In this document: piece after piece, positions 55,939 through 64,000 of the stretch
Layout: every line of letters begins with the position of its first letter
How positions within the stretch are numbered: position 1 is the stretch's first letter
Assembly (NCBI GenBank): GCA_965225715.1
Contig: CBDDBK010000001.1
Span: 1 to 64,000, forward strand
Direction: 5' to 3'
DNA from: CBDDBK01 sp965225715
GTDB lineage: Bacteria; Bacteroidota; Bacteroidia; Cytophagales; Flammeovirgaceae
DNA: 64,000 nt
The notes under the pieces: model-generated
What the model saw: only the letters and a program-made list of their open reading frames with translations
What the model was told of the DNA's origin: nothing
Database searches by the model: none
Made by a program: the position numbers and the translations under genes

Positions 55939-56497
55939 TCATAAATAATTGATTTTGGAAGCATACTTTTTCGGATGTCCTCGCTTGCCCGTTGGTGCAC
56001 CATCGTATAAATACTTTAAACCAGCATCTTTACGCAACCGGGTAATGACTTGCAAACCAGTTTTACAAACTTTATTGATAAACTTTTCTTTGAAAAAATA
56101 AGCATCCACACACAGATAATTTGAAAGTGCTAGCAGCTCAGCTGAACGCTCAACTATCAAATGGACATAATGCGTTACTAAGGTACGCCTTTTGTCTTTA
56201 AGGGTTTTTAAAGCAGGCAGGTGTTTGAATACTTTCTAAATGGAAAGCGCACCGCTTATCAGTATCTACACAAGCTAAGCCAGCAACTTTCAAGCCTCGC
56301 TGAACTGAGCCCGAACATCCAGACCAAAATTTAGATAGACCATAAGTTTTATAGCCTGATTTTTTCAAAAAACAAGGGAGCAAATACAAGTATGAACTCT
56401 TTGAATTTTATAAACTTAATGACCTCTCTATTGAATTTCAAAAAATCAAAAATTTTCTTAAAATGAGATCGGTATATTTTGTCTGTAAATTCACCAT
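55939..56497 (-). pseudogene. DDE transposase, multiply frameshifted and truncated
   Basis: Three minus-strand pieces match one Bacteroidota transposase: a start MVNLQTKYTDLILRKF (56497), the segment KKSGYKTYGLSKFWSGCSGS (to 56198) and SNYLCVDAYFFKEKFINKV with ITRLRKDAGLKYLYDG (to 55939). Frameshifts occur near 56430 and 56215, and the C-terminal part is missing. The exact IS family cannot be named from what remains. Confidence 0.75.
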
Positions 56498-57224
56498 AAC
56501 AGCTTAGTTACAAAAAACTTATGGGATCTTTTAAAGCCAAAAATAAAAATAGAGTTGATACAAAAACTTTTCTATAACATTTGCTTAACTCGGGCATTTT
56601 GTTTAATATAGCCTTTAAGAGACATTCTGTCTCGGGGCTAATTTTTTTTTTGATTTCATACTTCTAAAGATAAACTTTTAGCCCCTTTTTTTGATTTTTA
56701 AGGTAAAAATTTACCGAAGTATTGATTATTTAGAGGTTTATTAAGAATCAAGACTATAATTAAATACCAAATTGGTAACTTTTTTATTATATTTACGTTC
56801 TATCCAAATGTATATGATGGGTGATTACGATTATTAATTATATAATCTAACATCATGAGAATAATATCAAGAATATCAATAAAAACTTTATACTAATTAT
56901 ATTTTTTAGTTTTGGAGAAATATAGATTATTCAAAGCCTTCTACAAGTAAATAGTTTTCCCCACTTCTGAAAACTATAGCAATACTATTTTTATCTCAGA
57001 AACATTCATTTTCAATACCAATGAGTTAAACCTTTTAAAAATTCTTTTTTACTGTCTCCAAATATTTAGATATTTCTGTATATTTCTATACATTTAGTAT
57101 TTTGTGAACAATAGTTCTGTAACTTCTTTTAAATACTAATAATCAAATATTTATAGTTTTTAATTTGCCGTCGATCTAATTGATTTTTAGTATCTGAATT
57201 TTTCAAATTCTTAATTATTGTACC
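56498..57224. other. Gene-free 727-bp spacer before icmF
   Basis: It holds a hairpin with T-run near 56612-56650 (GAGACA-TTC-TGTCTC inside AGCC...GGGCT), which may be the outer end of the decayed IS, and a family A copy. The stretch 57058-57100 resembles codons of the interrupted gene near 32440-32480. No riboswitch was recognised, although icmF is a B12-dependent enzyme gene. Confidence 0.5.
56985..57050 (+). repeat. Family A dispersed repeat, tail truncated
   Basis: Head TATAGCAATACTAT, then TTTTATCTCAGAAACATTC, middle TCAATACCAATGAGTTAAACC, tail broken after AAAAATTCTTTTTT. Confidence 0.7.
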
Positions 57225-60200
57225 ATGTATAAAGCCAAAAATAAAATTAGAATTTTAACAGCAGGTTCTTTATTTGATGGTCATGATGTGACTATTAATA
57301 TCATGCGTAGATTTATGCAACGTGCTGGTGCTGAAGTTATTCATCTTGGACACAACCGCTCTGCTCATGAAATTGTTAATGCTGCTATAGAAGAAGACGT
57401 ACAAGGCATGGCTATTACTTCTTATCAAGGTGGACATATTGATTTTTTTAAATACATCTACGATTTATTAAAAGAACAGGGTTGTGAATATATCAAAATT
57501 TTTGGTGGTGGTGGTGGTACAATTTTACCTAAAGAAATAGAAGAACTTCATAATTATGGTATAACGCGTTTGTATTCACCTGACGATGGCCGTAAAATGG
57601 GCTTGGAAGGTATGATAAATGATTTATTATCAGCTTGTGATTATGGTTTTGAAAAACAAAGCTTAACGCATTTAGATCATACACTTAAAAAAGATTTAAG
57701 CCGACTTATTTCTTTATCCGAAAATGCTTACAATGATAATAAGTCTTGGTTTAATGGACTTCAAGAAAAAGTTAAAGACCTAAAAATACCAGTACTTGGT
57801 CTTACGGGAACAGGTGGTTCAGGTAAATCAAGTCTACTTGATGAGTTGATTATGCGTTATTTGAATGAATTTCAAGATAAACGTTTAGCTATTATTTCAG
57901 TAGATCCTTCAAAACGTAAAACAGGTGGTGCTTTATTGGGGGATCGCATTCGTATGAATGCCTTAAATGATAAGCGCGTTTTTATGCGATCTTTGGCTAC
58001 CCGTCGTTCTAACTTATCCTTGCCTCAACATATAGATTCTACGATCAACATTTTAAAAATTGCAGCTTTTGATCTCATTATTATTGAAACATCAGGAATT
58101 GGACAAGCGGATTCTCAAATTGTCGACTATGTTGATACCTGTTTATATGTCATGACTTCAGAATTTGGGGCTGCTTCCCAACTTGAAAAAATTGATATGC
58201 TCGATTTTGCCGATATAGTAGCTATCAATAAATTTGATAAACAAGGCGCTTTTGATGCTCTAAAAGATGTCAAAAAACAATACCAGCGCAATCATGATCT
58301 TTGGCAAGAAGATTTAGATAAAATGCCTGTTTTTGGTACCATAGCTTCTCAGTTTAACGATTCAGGAATCAATGATTTATACCGCTATATTATCCAAAAA
58401 TTATTTTCTAATTCAAAAACCCATCAAAAACCTAAAAAAGACTTTCAACTAAGACAGACTAAATTCGAACTTATTCCGCCAAATAGAACGCGTTATTTAT
58501 CAGAAATTAAAGAAAATATAGAAAAGTACAATACTAAAGTGCTTAGTCAAAGTGAAATCGCTCGACAACTCTTTTGCATCCAAACAACTCTTGAAACCTT
58601 AGATGCAACTCATTCCGATAGTTTATTTGAACCTTTAAAAATGCAGTTCAAAAAATTGGAAAAACAGCTTAAACCTGAAAATAAACAAATTTTAGATAAC
58701 TGGCAAACCAAAAAAAAACAATACCAAAGTCCTATGTTTACGTATTGGGTTCGGGGCAAAAAAGTCGAAGTTTCTAACTATACCTACTCCTTATCTAACA
58801 ATCAAATTCCTAAGGTGGTTTTACCAAAATATAAAGATTGGGGTGAAATTTTGAAATGGTCTTTACAGGAAAATGTTCCCGGTGAGTTTCCTTATACTGC
58901 TGGTGTTTTTCCTTTTAAAAGAAAAAATGAAGATCCTACCCGTATGTTTGCTGGGGAAGGCAATCCTGAAAGAACAAATAAACGGTTTCATTATGTTTCT
59001 AAAAATATAGAAGCTAAACGCTTATCGACCGCTTTTGATTCGGTAACGCTCTATGGAGAAGATCCAGACCGCAGACCTGATATTTATGGAAAAGTCGGAA
59101 ATTCGGGTGTTAGTGTTTGTTCTTTGGACGATGCCAAAAAATTATATTCGGGTTTTAATCTTTGTCATAAAAAGACTTCTGTTTCTATGACTATCAATGG
59201 ACCTGCACCTATTATAGCAGCTTTTTTCATGAATGCTGCCATAGACCAACAATGTGAATTATATATCAAAGATCAAAACTTGCAACATGTAGTAGAAGAA
59301 AAGCTAAAAGAACAATATGATTTTAAGGATTTGAAAAGACCCTGCTATTTGGGTGATTTACCTAAAGGAAACAATAGTTTGGGTTTGATGTTATTGGGTT
59401 TGACGGGGGATCAGATTTTAGAAAAACCCATTTATGAACAATTAAAAAAAACAGCTCTAAAATCGGTAAGAGGCACAGTACAAGCCGATATTCTAAAAGA
59501 AGATCAAGCTCAAAATACTTGTATTTTTTCCACAAAATTTGCCCTGAAACTTATGGGTGATATGCAGGCCTATTTTATCAAAAAAGACATTCAGAATTTT
59601 TATTCGGTCTCTATTTCGGGCTATCATATTGCCGAAGCTGGTGCGAATCCCATTTCACAACTCGCTTTTACGCTCAGTAATGGTTTTACTTTTGTAGAAT
59701 ATTACCTTTCCAGAGGTATGGCTATCGATGATTTTGCACCCAATTTATCTTTTTTCTTTTCCAATGGTTTAGATCCAGAGTATGCTGTTATTGGACGGGT
59801 TGCCAGACGTATCTGGGCTAAAACAATGAAATATTTATACGGTGCCAATAAACGATCTCAAAAATTAAAATACCATATTCAAACATCTGGACGATCTTTA
59901 CATGCCCAAGAAATTGCTTTTAATGATATAAGAACAACTCTACAAGCCCTTTATGCTATATATGATAATTGTAATTCTCTGCATACCAACGCTTATGACG
60001 AAGCTATTACCACCCCAACAGAAGAAAGTGTACGGAGGGCTATGGCCATTCAATTAATCATAAACAAAGAAGCTAATTTAAGCCAAAACGAAAACCCCTT
60101 ACAAGGTGCTTTTATTATTGAAGAGTTGACCGATTTAGTAGAGCAAGCTGTTTTATTAGAATTTGAGCGCATTAGCCAACGAGGCGGTGTACTGGGAGCT

Positions 60201-60569
60201 ATGGAAACTATGTACCAAAGAAGTAAAATTCAAGAAGAAAGTTTATATTATGAAACTTTAAAACATGAAGGCAAATATCCAATTGTGGGTGTTAATACTT
60301 TTCTATCCGAACAAAATACTGATAGTGTTGTTCCTAAAGAAGTAATTAGGGCAGAAAAGTCAGAAAAAGAAGGTCAAATTTTTAATTTAAAAAACTTACA
60401 TCAAAGCCACCAGCATCAATCTGAAAAACTGCTTCAAAGTCTTCAACAAACCGCTTTAGCAAATAATAACCTTTTTGAAATACTTATGGAAACCACAAAA
60501 TGCTGTTCTTTAGGACAGATTAGTGATGCTTTATATCAGGTAGGTGGAAAATATAGACGGAATATGTAA
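57225..60569 (+). CDS. icmF: Fused isobutyryl-CoA mutase (IcmF)
   Basis: 1114 residues. The N-terminal B12-binding domain has the base-off motif SLFDGHD; the MeaI-like GTPase chaperone has P-loop GTGGSGKSSL, ETSGIGQADS and NKFD specificity motifs (about 190-390); a linker leads to the methylmalonyl-CoA-mutase-type substrate barrel (FPYTAGVFPF, GNPERTNKRFHYV, FSVSISGYHIAEAGANP-like segment). This order is diagnostic of IcmF, which interconverts isobutyryl-CoA and butyryl-CoA using adenosylcobalamin. It is isolated, with no acyl-CoA genes adjacent. Confidence 0.97.
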   Translation: MYKAKNKIRILTAGSLFDGHDVTINIMRRFMQRAGAEVIHLGHNRSAHEIVNAAIEEDVQGMAITSYQGGHIDFFKYIYDLLKEQGCEYIKIFGGGGGTILPKEIEELHNYGITRLYSPDDGRKMGLEGMINDLLSACDYGFEKQSLTHLDHTLKKDLSRLISLSENAYNDNKSWFNGLQEKVKDLKIPVLGLTGTGGSGKSSLLDELIMRYLNEFQDKRLAIISVDPSKRKTGGALLGDRIRMNALNDKRVFMRSLATRRSNLSLPQHIDSTINILKIAAFDLIIIETSGIGQADSQIVDYVDTCLYVMTSEFGAASQLEKIDMLDFADIVAINKFDKQGAFDALKDVKKQYQRNHDLWQEDLDKMPVFGTIASQFNDSGINDLYRYIIQKLFSNSKTHQKPKKDFQLRQTKFELIPPNRTRYLSEIKENIEKYNTKVLSQSEIARQLFCIQTTLETLDATHSDSLFEPLKMQFKKLEKQLKPENKQILDNWQTKKKQYQSPMFTYWVRGKKVEVSNYTYSLSNNQIPKVVLPKYKDWGEILKWSLQENVPGEFPYTAGVFPFKRKNEDPTRMFAGEGNPERTNKRFHYVSKNIEAKRLSTAFDSVTLYGEDPDRRPDIYGKVGNSGVSVCSLDDAKKLYSGFNLCHKKTSVSMTINGPAPIIAAFFMNAAIDQQCELYIKDQNLQHVVEEKLKEQYDFKDLKRPCYLGDLPKGNNSLGLMLLGLTGDQILEKPIYEQLKKTALKSVRGTVQADILKEDQAQNTCIFSTKFALKLMGDMQAYFIKKDIQNFYSVSISGYHIAEAGANPISQLAFTLSNGFTFVEYYLSRGMAIDDFAPNLSFFFSNGLDPEYAVIGRVARRIWAKTMKYLYGANKRSQKLKYHIQTSGRSLHAQEIAFNDIRTTLQALYAIYDNCNSLHTNAYDEAITTPTEESVRRAMAIQLIINKEANLSQNENPLQGAFIIEELTDLVEQAVLLEFERISQRGGVLGAMETMYQRSKIQEESLYYETLKHEGKYPIVGVNTFLSEQNTDSVVPKEVIRAEKSEKEGQIFNLKNLHQSHQHQSEKLLQSLQQTALANNNLFEILMETTKCCSLGQISDALYQVGGKYRRNM

Positions 60570-60673
60570 TTGATCTATTTAATCTGAGTTCAATAGACTT
60601 GCCTGGATTTGATACTGAATATATTAAAAAAGTTTATGTTTGTAAGTATTTGACGACAAATATATTATAAATA

Positions 60674-60732
60674 ATGGCTTTATCAGTAAAAAATTTGAGA
60701 GAGTGGCGTGCCGCAACAGGCAGGGATAAGAA
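60674..60732 (+). pseudogene. Short N-terminal fragment, possibly of a transposase
   Basis: ATG at 60674 begins SVKNLREWRAATGRDKN and is cut at 60733 by the IS5-type element. The LREWRxxTG pattern resembles N-termini of some IS5-superfamily transposases, but the piece is too short to be sure. Confidence 0.3.
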
Positions 60733-62255
60733 CCTATTTAGTCATCCCTTAAAAAAGGTTTTGCCTTTTAATTTTTAAGTATTTTTTAGGTTCATCCATT
60801 TTTGAAAATTAAAAGCTGCGCAAGCCATTGTAGCATTGACTATATCGCCTATCTTACCTTTCAAATAGTTCAAGCCCATACGAAAATCTTGCTTTAAGTG
60901 ACTGATAATAGGCTCTATACCAGCTCTTTACCTAAAGTGCTTCCGCTTTTTAGAACGCATATACACGCTGTCTTTTTTCTTCGGATTACTCGGTATATGA
61001 ACCTCAATACCTTCTAACTTTGCACCCCGATAGCCCCTATCACAATAAACAGCATCAAGTTTGGAAACATTAATGGCATCATGATTACTCACTAGTTTTT
61101 TCAAGCTATGTCCATCATAGTCCTTTCCGCAATAAGCACCCGATACAATAATGCCCTTATTGCGATTCCATAAAAGTCCAAATTTGCTCCCAAATTCATA
61201 CCACACTGACGCCTTCCCTTTCGAGATACAAAAAATGTCATCTTCATGCAAGCTATAACGCTTATTTTTACTGCTTTGTTCTTGTTTCAAAACTTCGTTA
61301 TATTTCTCTAATTCAACAATATACGAGTCTAACTTGCCAACAGACAAGAGTTTTCTTGTCAAATCCCGAACAAGAATACCAGCTAGTTGTTTCAAGGTTT
61401 TTGCCGCCTCCAAGGCCTTTGCCTTTCGTTTAGGATGTTGCCGATTGTGTTGCGCTTGTAAAAGTTTTATAGACTTTTTTTAAACGTGTTTTTCAATTTA
61501 ACCCCAGCTTGCTTAGCTATTTTACCACAATTATCAATGATTTTTTTCTGTAATTTTGAATCTGTAGGAAACGTAATATTTTTCTTTTGGACAGTCGTAT
61601 CGGCATAGACAATTTGCTCTTTTTTGTCAAATTTAGGAGACCCTTGAGCCCCATGAACGCGAATAGAAGCCTCTAAAATCACCTGTATGCCCTCCTCTCC
61701 AATACGCTTACGAAAGTGAACAAGCTGACTTGAAGTGCAAGGCTTTTCAAGACTATGATACTGATAACCAGAAAAATACTGATAGTATATATTTTCTCGC
61801 CATTGCTTATTAACGAGTTTTTCATCGCTTAAATTACGCACAGATTTCAAAATGAGCAGGCTAGCCATAAGGCGAATCGAATGGCTCGGTCTGCCTGTAC
61901 TAGAATAGAAAATAGCAAGTTTATCCTCTATAAATTTCCAGTCAATAGCATCAGATAATTGACACAATTCATGGTTGAGATTGAGTATGTCTTTAAGGGC
62001 TTGTTGATCAGGGAATCGTTGGTTAGACTGAAGAGAACCTAGCATAAAATCACCGTTTTGAGGGTAAAAAATGAACAAAATATAGAGCAAACTTAACCAT
62101 AAGTCTTTAATAAACACTAAATTAACTTGAAATATCAAGTCGTGAAAACTGTTGAAACACAAACTGTTTATAATCAAATAGTTATGTTATTTCTCTTTCT
62201 TTAAATATCCTATCTATCAAATAGTTAAAAAGTTTTTAAGGGATGACTAAATAGG
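60733..62255 (-). mobile_element. IS5-superfamily insertion sequence, 1523 bp
   Basis: Inverted repeats CCTATTTAGTCATCCCTTAA at 60733 and its complement ending at 62255. It carries one transposase gene with a frameshift site and an in-frame stop. The element separates an unrelated fragment on the left from an IS256-type remnant on the right; no clear target duplication was found. Confidence 0.85.
60775..62045 (-). pseudogene. IS5-superfamily transposase with -1 frameshift site and premature stop
   Basis: The likely start is ATG at 62045 (MLGSLQSNQRFPDQQALKD), not the further-upstream ATG. The first frame has the DUF772-like region and DDE Asp in IVYADTTVQKKN, ending just after a run of seven A (minus strand, 61481-61475). 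A -1 slip at A AAA AAG would join the second frame (LLQAQHNRQHPKRKAKALEA, then AVYCDRGYRGAK with the second Asp). That frame meets TAA at 60930, immediately before RAGIEPIISHLKQDFRMG, which holds the catalytic Glu and runs to a normal stop at 60775. The nonsense codon should inactivate this copy. Confidence 0.85.
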
Positions 62256-62275
62256 GCTATGCTATTAAAAGCTAG

Positions 62276-62545
62276 AGAGACAATTGGGACGAGCTCACTG
62301 TTTTCTTTGACTTCCCTTTAGAAATAAGGAAAATTATATACACCACGAACCTTATCGAAAATCTAAACGGAAAAATAAGAAAATACACCAAAAACAAATT
62401 GTCTTTTCCCAGCGATGATGCTGTAAAAAAATCGGTATATTTGGCCTTAAGGGAGGCAACAAAAAAGTGGAACTTGCCGATTAGAAATTGGGGACTTATT
62501 CTCAATCAGTTCTTAATTATTTTTGAAGAACGGGTCAGAATTTAA
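62276..62545 (+). pseudogene. IS256-family transposase, C-terminal fragment
   Basis: About 89 codons: RDNWDELTVFFDFPLEIRKI, YTTNLIENLNGKIRKYTKNK, DDAVKKSVYLALREATKKW and NWGLILNQFLIIFEERV. The TTNxIExxNxxIRKxTKxK block with its catalytic Glu is the end of the Mutator/IS256 DDE domain. The 5' three quarters are absent, lost to the IS5-type insertion or an earlier deletion. Confidence 0.85.
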
Positions 62546-62570
62546 AGAAATCCTAACCCCCTATAATTTT

Positions 62571-62598
62571 AAACTTACACACTTTAGGGGATAGTGTC
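62571..62598 (+). repeat. Probable right inverted repeat of the IS256-type remnant
   Basis: AAACTTACACACTTTAGGGG then ATAGTGTC lies 25 bp after the transposase stop. On the complement it starts GACACTATCCCC, a typical IS256-like end. The left partner is not in the window. Confidence 0.45.
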
Positions 62599-62695
62599 GA
62601 TAAAATTTTATCTATTAAATCCATTTCTTATTTTATCAATAATTGCCATTATATATTTTTTTTACATTTCTAAATATTTGAAATCTTAGCGCTAA

Positions 62696-64000
62696 TTATT
62701 TAGGCATCGTATTTTTTATTTCGTATTGGTATACAAACATTTCTTTAAGTCTTTTAAGTAATTTTTTACTTCTTTTCTCATCAAACATTTTGATCTTGGA
62801 CCATTCTAAATTAAAATCTTTATCGATATAATTTCTTTCTTTATATATTTTAATTTTTTCAATGTCATTTCGATAATACTCATTGAGCCAAATTTCAGGG
62901 TTTTTACTTTTTTTATTAATATTATCATCTCCTTGAAGCAATTGTAAATTATATAAAAAATTTGCTTTCCCATAATAATCTATTGGTAGTTCTTCATTGT
63001 TAGATCTGAATTTAGATTTTGGGTAAATATGATCAATATGAAATGTTGAACTTTTATAATCTAAATTTGGATATAGCAATTGGAGGATTGGTAAAATAGC
63101 AGGATTTCCATATTGCAAATCAATCATTCTGTCAACATCGTCAGAAGATATTACTAATGGTTGTACTTTATTTTTTTCAAGTTTGTTGTTGATTTCTTTA
63201 AAATTAGACGAATTTCTTAATATTTTAGCAACAACTTCAAGTTTCCCATCTAATGATGTTGTAAAATAACTTGTTATTTGAGCATTTCTTACAAATCTTA
63301 AAATTTCAGATTTATCATCAGATGCTAAGGTTGGTTTTTTATACAGATAAAAAGCAATTGTTGAAAGTATATAAGCAGATGAAAGATTATTAGTATATCC
63401 AAATTCTTTGAACATATCTATGGCAGAAAATATACTATTTGTGATATTTTCCCAATTGTCTTCTATCTTGTTTATATTGGTTTTATTAAAATTTTTCAAT
63501 TGAAATATGTGATTACTTTCAGTCAATAACAAACAAGTTTTTAGAATTTGATCTCTTCCCATTACACCAAAACCCTGATCCCTAACTGAGTCCATAAATT
63601 TGTTCATCATATCCCTAATGTCCGTGGAAAAATTGGCAGTTAAGATTGACATTAGTAAATCGGAATATGATAATTGGGTTCCTCCACTATTCACACGAAT
63701 AAATATTTTAAGTACTTTATCTAAATTCTTCTCAGTTTCTTCAAAAAATGAAATCAAACTTTTTGTACACAATGCATCTTTTAATCTCTCAAGAATTTCT
63801 GCTTCTGAATTAGAAAGGTCATGTTCTCTTGCATATGAAACAATACTTTTAATTTTAAGAATGTCACCGACTTTATACCAATAATTGCTTTTATTTATTT
63901 CAGGTAGGTTATCTAATTTTGAAAATTCAAATTTAAAATTATCATCTGGATTTTCTTCGGTTGGTTGGTATCTTAAATTTATAAATAATCTTTTTTCTTC
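62696..64000 (-). CDS. GmrSD-like DUF262/DUF1524 protein, C-terminal 434 residues (runs off the right edge)
   Basis: The frame is open from the window edge; the visible part has DUF262-type IFIRVNSGGTQLSYSDLLMS and, near the C-terminus, the DUF1524 HNH-like nuclease motif FHIDHIYPKSKF with NLQLLQGDDNINKKSKNP and W. DUF262 is a ParB-like nucleotidase domain; the combination is found in GmrSD type IV restriction enzymes, which attack glucosylated hydroxymethylcytosine DNA, and in other defence proteins. The true start is beyond the window. Next to an IS nest, a typical place for defence genes. Confidence 0.85.
   Translation of the reverse strand, partial: EEKRLFINLRYQPTEENPDDNFKFEFSKLDNLPEINKSNYWYKVGDILKIKSIVSYAREHDLSNSEAEILERLKDALCTKSLISFFEETEKNLDKVLKIFIRVNSGGTQLSYSDLLMSILTANFSTDIRDMMNKFMDSVRDQGFGVMGRDQILKTCLLLTESNHIFQLKNFNKTNINKIEDNWENITNSIFSAIDMFKEFGYTNNLSSAYILSTIAFYLYKKPTLASDDKSEILRFVRNAQITSYFTTSLDGKLEVVAKILRNSSNFKEINNKLEKNKVQPLVISSDDVDRMIDLQYGNPAILPILQLLYPNLDYKSSTFHIDHIYPKSKFRSNNEELPIDYYGKANFLYNLQLLQGDDNINKKSKNPEIWLNEYYRNDIEKIKIYKERNYIDKDFNLEWSKIKMFDEKRSKKLLKRLKEMFVYQYEIKNTMPK

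Noticed and set aside
56612..56650. Hairpin with T-run considered as a plus-strand terminator
   Set aside because: No plus-strand gene lies upstream for it to terminate; it more likely belongs to the end of the decayed transposon.
56498..57224. Possible cobalamin riboswitch before the B12-dependent icmF
   Set aside because: No B12-box-like conserved sequence or suitable GC-rich structure was seen in the spacer.

Overview
The window is a low-GC chromosomal segment of a Bacteroidota bacterium. The assignment rests on gene content: type IX secretion and gliding genes (porU, gldH, two PorP/SprF-type proteins, and a large secreted protein with a type B gliding-associated C-terminus), an AT-rich coding style, DUF4199 beside a family 2 glycosyltransferase, fused isobutyryl-CoA mutase, and LytTR two-component genes. 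A free-living gliding lineage (Flavobacteriia or Saprospiria-like) fits best, but the sequence does not resolve the class.

Layout. 1-9 kb: 5' end of a Nif3-like gene, a frameshifted TPR/CsgG-like gene, rhomboid protease, sufE, rho, the rpsF-rpsR-rplI operon, a TrpF-like protein and an orphan adenine methylase. 9.5-16.3 kb: pheT, a Uma2-family protein, an unknown protein and an M16 protease. 16.6-20.1 kb: a sensor kinase/LytTR regulator pair and a toxin relic with its small partner. 20.2-28.7 kb: two Rpn-like nucleases with 12-bp minisatellites flank a secreted repeat protein and its SprF-like partner, followed by a nitroreductase and a YggS-type protein. 28.9-35.9 kb: gldH, murB, an outer membrane protein, lptC, a membrane gene split by a complete IS607-type element, and nadK. 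36-45.2 kb: a GATase-like protein, flavin reductase, PorP/SprF, S41 protease, an IS1 element, DUF4199 and a glycosyltransferase. 45.4-49.2 kb is accessory-like: an initiator tRNA split by a group I intron, MITE-like elements and a single-chain restriction-modification enzyme. 49.4-60.6 kb: porU, fabG, a Cys/Met PLP enzyme, ferritin, a dead transposase and icmF. 60.6-64 kb: an IS nest and a GmrSD-like DUF262/DUF1524 protein that runs off the window.

The most striking observation is at 45465-45909 on the minus strand. An initiator tRNA-fMet(CAU) is interrupted in its anticodon loop by a 372-nt sequence with clear group I intron core elements. The second is a dispersed intergenic repeat family (here family A, about 90 bp, at least nine near-complete and several partial copies). 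It has a small 5' hairpin and a conserved tail; copies abut or form gene ends, and in one case appear to supply a start codon. A second family (B) has AAGGGCTTTCTTATA-type terminal inverted repeats, and one copy has a perfect 10-bp target duplication. Several genes are visibly broken by frameshift or insertion, so the genome, or this assembly, carries many recent lesions.
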